A DNA stretch of 34,097 bases from 62-47 sp049647485 (GTDB lineage Bacteria; Pseudomonadota; Alphaproteobacteria; Rhizobiales; Xanthobacteraceae). The number at the start of each line of letters is the position of its first letter. Positions within the stretch are counted from its first letter, which is position 1. Below are positions 9,135 to 16,100 of the stretch, in pieces. The stretch spans positions 1 through 34,097 of the forward strand of contig JBARXT010000065.1 in NCBI GenBank assembly GCA_049647485.1, given 5' to 3'. The notes beneath the pieces were generated by a model, which had not been told where the DNA came from, made no database searches, and worked only from the letters and a program-made list of their open reading frames with translations. The translations under genes were made by a program, and so were the position numbers.

Positions 9135-10637
9135 TCAATGCACGCCGTAGCCGGCGAATTCCTTGACGATGTTCGGATCCATCGCCTTGGCGTTGGTGAT
9201 GTCCAGTTCGCCGGCGGCTGTCGCGCCGCTGTGCTGCTTGGCGAGGCCACGGCCATAGAGCGAGGAGGTCAGTCGTGGATTGGTCTTGAGCGCGGCGTCG
9301 AAATCGGCGATGGCGTCCTTGGCCTTGCCGCTCTTGAGGTAGAGCAGGCCGCGGCTGTCCAGCGCATCGACGAATCCGGGACGCAGGCGCAGTGCCTCGT
9401 TGCAGTCCTTCAGTGCGGTCGACAATTCGCCGATCACCGTGCGGGTCCAGCAGCGGTTGTTGAGCGCTTCGACGTCTTTCGGGTTGAGCTTCAGCGTCTC
9501 GTCGAAATCCTTGATCGCCGCGCTGTAGGCGCCCTTGCTGGCATAGACCTGGCCGCGCCGGTAAAGCGAATTGACGTCCTTGGGGTTGGCCGCGATCTTG
9601 GCGTTCAGCGCCTGGACCGTCGGTTCATTGGCGAGCGATGCGACGCTGACCTCGGGGCGGGAGGTCGGCGTCACGGTTTCCACCGGCTTGGTTTCCGTCG
9701 GCCTGGTCTCGGCGGGCTTCGTCTCGACGGCTTTGGTCTCGACCGGCTTCACGGGCTCCGGCTTCGTCGTCACGACGGGTGGCGTGACCGGTGGTTGGGC
9801 GACCGGTTTGACCTCGGGCACTACCGGGGGCACCGGTTTGGAATCGGGCTTTTTCGGATCGGCCTTGGCCACCTTTGCGCCGGCGACAAAAGCAAAGTCC
9901 TCCGCCAGCGACGACGAGATCCACGGCACCTGCTCGCTGCGCGAGGCGCGCGTCACGCCGACGCGGGTGCGGTTCAGCGTTTCCTCGGCGGTGAGATCGG
10001 GAACGCGAATTTCCTTGAGCAGTTCGCCGACGAACAGGCTGCGGTCGGCCCCTGAATCGCTGACCACGGAACTCAGCGCCGCCGAATACATCACCAGCGA
10101 ACCGCTCGGCGCGATCACCGGCGCAAGGCCCGCCGAAAAGCTGCGGAACCTGCGCTCGAACGGGTTGCGGCGCGAGGCGTCGAGCAGCGCGATCTTCACG
10201 CCCGCCCCGCGGCCATTGATCTCGCCGAGAATGGTTTCGAGGCTGAAACCGTCGCGGCGCACGTCGGCCTCGGTCCAGATCTGTGCGTCGACCGGCAGGA
10301 TGTAGCTCTGCCGCGCCGATTGAATGCCGAAGCCGCTGAAGAAGATCAGCGCGGCGGAGCCCGGCTTGATGCGGCCGTAGAATTTATCGAGCGCGCTCCG
10401 CATGGCGTCGCCGGTGAGATTCTCGCCGATCTCGACTTCAAAGCCGTCGCGCTTCAACTCGTCGGCGAGATCGCGGGCATCATTGATCGGCTCTTTCAGG
10501 GGCGCTTCGTTGTCGGGATATCTGGCGTTGCCGATGACCAGAGCGAGACGCTCGCCGGCGGCGTTGGCCGCGACCACTGGAAACAGCGGCGTCGCCAGCA
10601 TCGACAGGGCGGCAAGCAGGGCAATACGCAATCTCAT
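9135..10637 (-). CDS. Secreted caspase-fold pseudo-enzyme with TPR repeats
   Basis: The protein has 500 residues from the ATG at 10637, where a clear signal peptide begins (MRLRIALLAALSML...ANA). Residues about 29-260 follow the bacterial caspase (peptidase C14) fold: RLALVIGNARY, then NDARDLADELKRDGFEV, and QSYILPVDA. At the catalytic positions the usual SGHG is SGFG (F103) and the usual DAC is DAS (S155), so the His-Cys dyad is absent. Residues about 285-360 are a Pro/Lys/Val/Glu/Thr-rich linker with repeated KPVET and KPAET units. Residues about 365-490 hold at least three tetratricopeptide repeats (for example NSLYRRGQVYASKGAYSAAIKDF). It is likely a periplasmic scaffold rather than a protease. 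It lies between two OmpA-like genes. Confidence 0.88.
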   Translation of the reverse strand: MRLRIALLAALSMLATPLFPVVAANAAGERLALVIGNARYPDNEAPLKEPINDARDLADELKRDGFEVEIGENLTGDAMRSALDKFYGRIKPGSAALIFFSGFGIQSARQSYILPVDAQIWTEADVRRDGFSLETILGEINGRGAGVKIALLDASRRNPFERRFRSFSAGLAPVIAPSGSLVMYSAALSSVVSDSGADRSLFVGELLKEIRVPDLTAEETLNRTRVGVTRASRSEQVPWISSSLAEDFAFVAGAKVAKADPKKPDSKPVPPVVPEVKPVAQPPVTPPVVTTKPEPVKPVETKAVETKPAETRPTETKPVETVTPTSRPEVSVASLANEPTVQALNAKIAANPKDVNSLYRRGQVYASKGAYSAAIKDFDETLKLNPKDVEALNNRCWTRTVIGELSTALKDCNEALRLRPGFVDALDSRGLLYLKSGKAKDAIADFDAALKTNPRLTSSLYGRGLAKQHSGATAAGELDITNAKAMDPNIVKEFAGYGVH

Positions 10638-10790
10638 GGGGCGCCGGTCCGCGGAATAAGACAAATTGAATTCAGCAACAGATCCACGACCGTACCCCAC
10701 GCCATCGCATTTTCAAATAGGACCCCCTTGTCGTGGAGGCCTCCAGCCACCTTCGCGATGCAGGACATCGCCCGCTGCGGCAACGGACCA

Positions 10791-10812
10791 CAGCGCGGCA
10801 AGGGCCGCGCTG
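10791..10812 (-). terminator. GC-rich hairpin downstream of OmpA-like gene 2
   Basis: CAGCGCGGC at 10791-10799 pairs perfectly with GCCGCGCTG at 10804-10812 across a four-base loop, beginning 27 bases past the stop of the OmpA-like gene at 10839. No T-run follows on the minus strand, so it is either a weak terminator or an RNA end-stabilising hairpin. Confidence 0.4.
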
Positions 10813-10838
10813 CGTTTGCAGGAGAAAGCGGCGAGCGG

Positions 10839-11474
10839 CTATTTGGCCGCCTGCTCCTTTTCGACCATGTTGACGATCTCGACGCGGCGATTTTCCGCGG
10901 CAAAGGGATCGGCGCTGTTCTTCAGGCCGGCCTTGCCGTAACCGGACGTCACCAGCAGATCGGGCGAGACCTTGTAGTTGTCGACCAGGAAGTGCTTCAC
11001 CGTCTCCGCGCGGCGCTCCGACAGTTTCTGGTTGTAGTCGTCGGTGCCCTTCGCATCGGTGTGGCCGCCGAGCATGACCACCGTGCCCGCCAGTTCCGAA
11101 CTGGTGAGCGCCTTGCCGAGGCTGTTGAGCTGCGGTTCGGCGCGCGGCGTCAGTTCGGCCGAGTTGAAGTCGAAGTTGATCTCGACGTCGATCTTCGGCC
11201 GCTTGGCCGCGATCTCCGCCATGTGCTGGCGATCGTCCAGCGACAGCGAGCGGCTCTGGCCGCGCACGCGGTGAACGAAAGCGGCGTCGGCCTCGGTGAG
11301 GCTCGCGGGTGGCGAGGCGCTCAGGCTGCGGGTTTTCGGCTTCAGACCATCGATGATCTGCTGCGCCGAAAGCTCTCCGGCCACGGCCGATTGCAGGACC
11401 GGCGACACGACAAAGCCGCCAGCCAGGATCGCGAGGGCGAGGGTGGTGCCCAGATATTTCCGCCGGCTCATCAT
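10839..11474 (-). CDS. OmpA-like C-terminal domain protein (paralogue 2)
   Basis: The protein has 211 residues if started at the ATG at 11474, six bases after GGAG. ATGs at 11480 and 11471 are in the same frame. A twin-arginine-free export signal covers about residues 1-33 (GTTLALAILAGGFVV...AVAGE). Two RSLS motifs follow, then the OmpA domain (VEINFDFNSAELTPRAE, LGGHTDAKGTDDYNQKLSERRAETVKHFL, ENRRVEI). It matches the protein at 8343-8993 along its full length, including the RSLS pairs, so the two arose by duplication. It probably binds peptidoglycan in the periplasm. A perfect CRP-type palindrome lies about 70 bases upstream of its start. Confidence 0.88.
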   Translation of the reverse strand: MMSRRKYLGTTLALAILAGGFVVSPVLQSAVAGELSAQQIIDGLKPKTRSLSASPPASLTEADAAFVHRVRGQSRSLSLDDRQHMAEIAAKRPKIDVEINFDFNSAELTPRAEPQLNSLGKALTSSELAGTVVMLGGHTDAKGTDDYNQKLSERRAETVKHFLVDNYKVSPDLLVTSGYGKAGLKNSADPFAAENRRVEIVNMVEKEQAAK

Positions 11475-11536
11475 CTTCATCTCCGTTCGGTTGTGAGTGC
11501 GATGGCTGCCATTCTAGTCCGCGCCTCCGCAGGGAA

Positions 11537-11552
11537 TGTGATTTCAATCACA
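11537..11552. promoter_or_regulatory. Perfect CRP-type palindrome
   Basis: TGTGATTTCAATCACA is a perfect 16-base palindrome and an exact TGTGA-N6-TCACA match. Its centre is about 70 bases before the start of the OmpA-like gene (minus strand) and about 176 bases before the lactonase-like gene (plus strand). The Crp-type regulator at 3250-3924 has the recognition residues expected for this half-site. Confidence 0.6.
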
Positions 11553-11720
11553 CAAGAAATGGCCTGTTCGCGAGCGCGGGCCGCACCGCAGCCTGCCCGG
11601 ATAGGACGCGATACGGATCGGCAAGGTTCAAAGGCGGCGCGCGGCGCCGACGGCCTTTGACATTTATTTGCGGCCGGGATGGTGTGAATGCGGACAAGAA
11701 ACGCAACGAGAGGACTGCCG

Positions 11721-12530
11721 GTGTCACAGACTTATGAAATCTTCGCCATCCGCTACGCGACGATGTCGCCGCGCACGCCGCAGATGAATTTCCTCACCCC
11801 CGATCCGCACGAGACCACGGCGTCCGATCTCGATTACTTCGTCTGGCTGGTCCGTGGCGGTGGCCGTGACATTCTGGTGGATACCGGCTTCAACGAAGTC
11901 GCGGCGAAAGAGCGCAGCCGCAAGCTGACGATCAATCCGGCCGATGCGCTCGAGGCGTTCGGCGTCAGCGCCGACAGCATCGGCGACGTGGTGGTGACGC
12001 ATCTGCACTACGACCACGCCGGCAACCTCGATCGCTTCCCCAATGCGCGCTTCCATTTGCAGGATCGCGAAATGAGCTACGCCACCGGGCGCTGCATGTG
12101 CCACGGCATGCTGCGGCATCCGTTCTCGGTGGAAGACGTGACTCTCATGGTGCGCCACGTCTACAGCGACCGCGTCACATTCCATCAGGGCGATGGCGAG
12201 ATCGCGCCCGGCGTGACGCTGCACCATGTCGGCGGCCATTCCGACGGCCTGCAGATCGTGCGGGTGCCGACCGCGCGCGGGCCGGTAGTGCTGGCCTCCG
12301 ACGCCGCGCACTATTACGCCAACTTGCATCGCCGCAGCCCGTTTCCGATCGTCTACAACGTCGGCGACATGATGGAAGGCTGGGCCACCGCCGAGCGGCT
12401 GGCCGGGCACCCCGACCGCGTTATTCCGGGGCACGATCCGCTGGTCTGCGAGATCTATCCGCGTGTCAGCGACAAGGCCGACGCCTTCGCGCTGCACGTC
12501 GCGCCGTCGCGCTCGTTCGCGAAGGCTTAA
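11721..12530 (+). CDS. AHL-lactonase-like metallo-beta-lactamase hydrolase
   Basis: The protein has 269 residues from a GTG start at 11721, six bases after AGAGGA. An upstream in-frame ATG at 11688 lacks such a site. The seven dinuclear zinc ligands of the fold are all present: HLHYDH at H94, H96, D98 and H99, then H173 (GGHSDG), D194 (SDAAHY) and H238 (PGHDP). The whole protein resembles the N-acyl-homoserine-lactonase family (AiiA/AttM type), which opens lactone rings. It could quench quorum signals. In this aromatic-degradation setting it could instead open a lactone from the pathway, such as the one homogentisate forms spontaneously; that second role is only an inference. Its stop codon overlaps the stop of the convergent MarR gene by two bases. 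Confidence 0.85.
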   Translation: MSQTYEIFAIRYATMSPRTPQMNFLTPDPHETTASDLDYFVWLVRGGGRDILVDTGFNEVAAKERSRKLTINPADALEAFGVSADSIGDVVVTHLHYDHAGNLDRFPNARFHLQDREMSYATGRCMCHGMLRHPFSVEDVTLMVRHVYSDRVTFHQGDGEIAPGVTLHHVGGHSDGLQIVRVPTARGPVVLASDAAHYYANLHRRSPFPIVYNVGDMMEGWATAERLAGHPDRVIPGHDPLVCEIYPRVSDKADAFALHVAPSRSFAKA

Positions 12531-13042
12531 TACGCCTCGGCCTCGCTCATCGGGCGGCTGGCCTGCACCAGATCGAGGCTGTCCTCAATCTTGCCGAGCA
12601 GCCGCGCGAACTCCTTGCGTTCCTGCGCGGTGAGGCAGGAAAGGATTTCCTGCTCGCGGCGCAGCAGGCGCGGGATCAGTTCCTCATAGAGTGCGTGGCC
12701 CTTGCGGGTCAGCGCCAGCCGGAACTCGCGGCGGTCCTCGGTGTTTTCCACCCGTTCGATCAATCCGTGCTCCAGTAGCGACGTCACCGCGCGGCTGATG
12801 GTGGATTTGTGCGTGCGCGTGCACTGCGCGATGTATTGCGCGCTGCACGCCTCATTGCGGAAGCCGAGCGTCGCCATCACCCGCCACTCCGGAATGTCGA
12901 GGCCGTAACGCGCGCGATATTCGCTCGACAATGCGGCGGAGACCTCGGCGCCGAGCCGGTTCAGCCGGAACGGCACGAACTTGAACAGATCGAGCTTGGC
13001 CAAGAACGGCTCCAAAGTTTCAGTTGACGAACGGGACGGCAA
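12527..13042 (-). CDS. MarR family transcriptional regulator
   Basis: The frame is about 171 residues from the TTG at 13042. A TTG at 13093 would place the inverted repeat at 13050-13073 inside the coding region, so a later start is preferred, though none has a strong ribosome site. The MarR winged helix is clear: VMATLGFRNEACSAQYIAQCTRTHKSTISRAVTSLLEHGLIER, then the wing ENTEDRREFRLALTRKG, flanked by dimerisation helices. Members near aromatic-degradation genes usually repress them and release DNA when an aromatic acid or its CoA ester binds. It diverges from the flavin monooxygenase, so it is the likely pathway regulator. Confidence 0.85.
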   Translation of the reverse strand: MPSRSSTETLEPFLAKLDLFKFVPFRLNRLGAEVSAALSSEYRARYGLDIPEWRVMATLGFRNEACSAQYIAQCTRTHKSTISRAVTSLLEHGLIERVENTEDRREFRLALTRKGHALYEELIPRLLRREQEILSCLTAQERKEFARLLGKIEDSLDLVQASRPMSEAEAY

Positions 13043-13049
13043 GGCGTTT

Positions 13050-13073
13050 AGATAGTTGCAAGTGAGACTATCT
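13050..13073. promoter_or_regulatory. Inverted repeat, likely MarR operator
   Basis: Perfect seven-base arms AGATAGT (13050-13056) and ACTATCT (13067-13073) are separated by TGCAAGTGAG. The arms are 17 bases apart centre to centre, about one and a half helical turns. The site lies in the divergent region between the MarR gene and the flavin monooxygenase, where a MarR dimer could control both. Confidence 0.6.
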
Positions 13074-13175
13074 CGCGATTGGGATCGGAGCAACAGCCAA
13101 TTCCGCCGGCCGCAGCCCTGACGGGAATTTCAGGACGTGGCGCCGAGGCGGCCTCAAGGACGTGCACGGACGGCC

Positions 13176-14786
13176 ATGACGCACCACATCACCCAATTCG
13201 GCTATCGCCGCCATCCGGATCAGGGTCGCGCGGCCACCGACGCCGCGCATCATCCCGTCGTGGTGGTGGGCGCCGGGCCCGTGGGGCTGTCGCTGGCGAT
13301 CGATCTGGCGCAGCGCGGCCAGCCGGTGGTGCTGGTGGATGACGCCGACCGTATCGGGGAGGGTTCGCGCGCCATCTGTTTCTCCAAGCGGTCGCTGGAA
13401 TACTGGGATCGCCTCGGCGTCGGCCAACGCATGGTCGACAAGGGTGTGGTGTGGAGCGTCGGGAAAATCTTCCACGGCGACCAGCAACTCTATCAGTTCA
13501 ATTTGCTCCCGGAAGACGGCCACAAGATGCCGGCCTTCATCAACCTGCAGCAGTATTACGCCGAGGCCTATCTGGTCGATCTGATCCGTGACCTGCCGGC
13601 GGTCGATCTGCGCTGGCGCAACAAGGTGACGGCGCTGGAGCAGCGCAACGATCATGTCCTGCTCACCATCGAAACACCGGACGGCCCCCATCGCCTCGCC
13701 GCCACTTACGTGGTGGCCGCCGACGGCGCGCGTTCCTCGCTGCGCGGTCTGGTCGGCGCGGATTTCCACGGGCAGGTGTTCGAGGATCAGTTCCTGATCG
13801 CCGACGTGAGAATGACCGCGGAGTTTCCAACCGAGCGCTGGTTCTGGTTCGACCCGCCATTCCATGCCGGACGCTCGGCGCTGTTGCATCGCCAGCCCGA
13901 CGACGTCTGGCGCATCGACCTGCAATTGAGTCCTGAGCACGACGCAATGGTGGAGCGCCGCCCCGAAAATGTGCGGCCGCGCATCGCGCGGATGCTTGGG
14001 CATGACCAGTTCGATTTCGAGTGGGTCTCAGTCTACAAATTCCAGTGCCGCCGCATGGATCGTTTCGTTCACGGTCGCGTGCTGTTCGCCGGCGATTCCG
14101 CGCATCAGGTGTCGCCGTTCGGTGCGCGCGGTGCCAATTCCGGGCTTGAGGATGCGGAAAACCTCGCGTGGAAGCTGGCGCGGGTGCTGAAGGGCATCTC
14201 GCCCGAGGCGTTGCTGGAGAGTTATCACATCGAACGCAGCTTCGCCGCCGACGAGAACATCCGCGAATCGACCCGCTCGACCGATTTCATGGCGCCGGCA
14301 ACTACACAGGAAGCGCGCTTGCGACGCGCGGTGCTGTCGCTTGCCAAGGAAACCGAGTTCGGCAAGCGCATGGTCAACGGAGGTCGGCTGTCGACGCCGT
14401 CGCGTTACGAGACGCCGCTGTCGACGCCCGACGTCGATGCATGGAGCGGCGGCCCGCCGCCGGGCGCCTCGATCTTCGATGCGCCACTGAACACGCGTGA
14501 GGGCGCGGGGACGTTCCTCACCGAGGCGTTCACCGCGCTCGGCAAGGATTTCACCCTGATGCAGTTCGCCAATGGCGGCGCGGCTGCGGTGCCCGAAATC
14601 GTGAAGGCGATCCGGATCGGCGGCGATGGTTTCAACGATGCGAGCGGCACCGCGCAGGCGCGTTACGACGCACAGCCCGGCACAGCCTATCTGCTGCGGC
14701 CCGACGGCTACGTCGCCGCGCGCTTCCGCGCGCCGACGCGGAAAGCCGTTGAAGCGGCGATGAACCGCGCCAGCGCGATCAGTTGA
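13176..14786 (+). CDS. FAD-dependent aromatic-ring hydroxylase (MhaA/MhpA-like)
   Basis: The protein has 536 residues from the ATG at 13176. A GTG at 13137 would add 13 residues and cannot be excluded. The three marks of the class A flavoprotein monooxygenases are present: VVVGAGPVGLSLA (G32-x-G34-x-x-G37), the DG motif AADGARSSLR, and FAGDSAHQVSPFGARGANSG, which contacts FAD. It resembles 3-(3-hydroxyphenyl)propionate hydroxylase in general form. The family uses NAD(P)H and O2 to hydroxylate a phenol. The gene directly after is a small DUF2783 protein, and homogentisate dioxygenase lies shortly downstream. This suggests conversion of 3- or 4-hydroxyphenylacetate to homogentisate, as MhaA with the small coupling protein MhaB does in Pseudomonas putida. 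The substrate is inferred from context only. Confidence 0.85.
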   Translation: MTHHITQFGYRRHPDQGRAATDAAHHPVVVVGAGPVGLSLAIDLAQRGQPVVLVDDADRIGEGSRAICFSKRSLEYWDRLGVGQRMVDKGVVWSVGKIFHGDQQLYQFNLLPEDGHKMPAFINLQQYYAEAYLVDLIRDLPAVDLRWRNKVTALEQRNDHVLLTIETPDGPHRLAATYVVAADGARSSLRGLVGADFHGQVFEDQFLIADVRMTAEFPTERWFWFDPPFHAGRSALLHRQPDDVWRIDLQLSPEHDAMVERRPENVRPRIARMLGHDQFDFEWVSVYKFQCRRMDRFVHGRVLFAGDSAHQVSPFGARGANSGLEDAENLAWKLARVLKGISPEALLESYHIERSFAADENIRESTRSTDFMAPATTQEARLRRAVLSLAKETEFGKRMVNGGRLSTPSRYETPLSTPDVDAWSGGPPPGASIFDAPLNTREGAGTFLTEAFTALGKDFTLMQFANGGAAAVPEIVKAIRIGGDGFNDASGTAQARYDAQPGTAYLLRPDGYVAARFRAPTRKAVEAAMNRASAIS

Positions 14787-14794
14787 GGGATATG

Positions 14795-15016
14795 ATGCCG
14801 TTATCGACCGCTTCGAATTTCGCAAAACCCGACGACGCGTTCCGCGCCATCGTCGAGGCGCATCGCGGCCTCGACGAGGAACAGAGCGCCGCTTTCGACG
14901 CCGCACTGGTGCTGATTCTCGCCAACCACATCGGCGATATCGACGTGCTGCGTGAGGCGGTCGCGCTCGGCCGCCGCCGCATCGTCGCCGACGTGCAACC
15001 GCAACACCAATCGTAA
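14795..15016 (+). CDS. Small DUF2783 protein, possible hydroxylase coupling subunit
   Basis: The protein has 73 residues from the ATG at 14795, six bases after a GAGG that overlaps the hydroxylase stop codon. An ATG one codon earlier is possible. The product is all-helical and soluble, with no cysteines. The core (DDAFRAIVEAHRGLDEEQSAAFDAALVLILANHIGD) fits the DUF2783 family. It starts eight bases after the flavin monooxygenase ends, so the two are translationally coupled. A small coupling protein paired with a flavoprotein is known for the 3-hydroxyphenylacetate hydroxylase MhaAB, and this is the role proposed here by inference. No sequence comparison with MhaB could be made. Confidence 0.75.
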   Translation: MPLSTASNFAKPDDAFRAIVEAHRGLDEEQSAAFDAALVLILANHIGDIDVLREAVALGRRRIVADVQPQHQS

Positions 15017-15046
15017 CCGAAGACAGAACGAGAGAGTTTGAACGAT

Positions 15047-15997
15047 ATGGCCAAGGGCTTCGCCTCCACCACCGATCTTGCCGAAAAGAAGGTCACCTTC
15101 TCCGAGATCGGCACCGATCTGTATGCCTTCACCGCCGAGGGCGATCCGAATTCTGCGGTGATCGTCGGCGACGACGGCTGCATCGTGTTTGACGCGCAGG
15201 CGACGCCGGCGATGGCGGGCAAGGTGATCGAGCGCGTCAGGACCGTCACCGACAAGCCGATCAAATATGTCGTGCTGTCGCATTATCATGCGGTGCGCGT
15301 GCTTGGCGCGTCGGCCTATCACGCACAGGGCATCATCGCCTCGCAGGAGACCTATCGTCTGGTCGAAGAGCGCGGCCAGCAGGACTGGGATTCCGAATAC
15401 GGCCGCTTCCCGCGCCTGTTTCAGGATGCCGCCAGCATTCCCGGCCTGACCTGGCCGACGCTGACTTTCGAAGGCGAGATGTCGATCTACCTCGGCAAGC
15501 GCGAGGTGCGGCTGATGCAACTCGGCGCCGGCCACACCTCCGGTGATATCGTCGCCTGGGTGCCGGATGCCGAAGTGATGTTCTCCGGCGACCTGATCGA
15601 ATATCACTCCGCCTGCTACTGCGGCGACGCGCACCTGCGCGAATGGCCGATGACCTTGAACGAAATCCGCGAGTTCAATCCCAAGGCGATCGCGCCGGGG
15701 CGCGGCGATGCGCTCAAGGGTCTGGAGACCACGCGCGAGGCCATCGCCATGACGCGCGATTTCGTCTCCACCCTGTACGGCGCAGCGGAAATTTCCGTTG
15801 CCAAGGGTCGCACCCTCAAGGAGACGATGGCGGCGACCCGCGAGGTGATGGACCCGAAGTTCTCGAGCTTCGCGATCTACGAGCACTGCCTGCCGTTCAA
15901 CGTCTCGCGCGCCTTCGACGAGGCGTCGGGCATCGACGATCCGGTGATCTGGACCGACAAGCGCGACCGCGAAATGTGGGCCGCGCTGCAAGGCTGA
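15047..15997 (+). CDS. Metallo-beta-lactamase-fold protein lacking second metal site
   Basis: The protein has 316 residues from the ATG at 15047; a TTG three codons earlier is less likely. The fold is clear (VIVGDDGCIVFDAQATPAMAGKVI, YVVLSHYHAVRVLGA, LGAGHTSGDIVAWVP, MFSGDLIEYHS, APGRGDAL). The usual HxHxDH is HYHAVR: H79 and H81 remain, but the Asp and last His of the motif are V83 and R84. H163 and bridging D182 are present. The later PGH histidine is R219 (APGRG). So the first zinc ligands survive and the second-site ligands are replaced. It could bind one metal or none. It sits between the hydroxylase pair and hmgA on the same strand, so it may serve the pathway, but no reaction is known. 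Confidence 0.85.
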   Translation: MAKGFASTTDLAEKKVTFSEIGTDLYAFTAEGDPNSAVIVGDDGCIVFDAQATPAMAGKVIERVRTVTDKPIKYVVLSHYHAVRVLGASAYHAQGIIASQETYRLVEERGQQDWDSEYGRFPRLFQDAASIPGLTWPTLTFEGEMSIYLGKREVRLMQLGAGHTSGDIVAWVPDAEVMFSGDLIEYHSACYCGDAHLREWPMTLNEIREFNPKAIAPGRGDALKGLETTREAIAMTRDFVSTLYGAAEISVAKGRTLKETMAATREVMDPKFSSFAIYEHCLPFNVSRAFDEASGIDDPVIWTDKRDREMWAALQG

Positions 15998-16011
15998 GCA
16001 CACCCTATCTT

Positions 16012-16035
16012 CCCTTCCCCGCTTGCGGGGGAGGG
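16012..16035. repeat. GC-rich hairpin between genes
   Basis: CCCTTCCCCGC at 16012-16022 pairs with GCGGGGGAGGG at 16025-16035, with one T-G wobble and a minimal loop. The CCCC-GCTTGC-GGGG type is a common intergenic hairpin in this bacterial group. It begins 15 bases after the metallo-hydrolase stop and 66 bases before hmgA, so it may weaken readthrough or stabilise the upstream mRNA end. Confidence 0.55.
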
Positions 16036-16100
16036 TCAGGGGGCGCGCGCAATGACGGACGATATGGAATTTGATTCTCGCGAGCCAATGGGAGAGTGAG

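Noticed and set aside
10672..11547. 291-residue frame overlapping the second OmpA-like gene on the same strand
   Set aside because: It is an alternative frame with Arg/Gly-rich content and no motif; the OmpA frame has a signal peptide, a ribosome site and domain motifs.
16036..16100. Possible maleylacetoacetate isomerase or other small gene before hmgA
   Set aside because: The gap is only 65 bases and has no start with a coding frame; the isomerase is simply not in the window.
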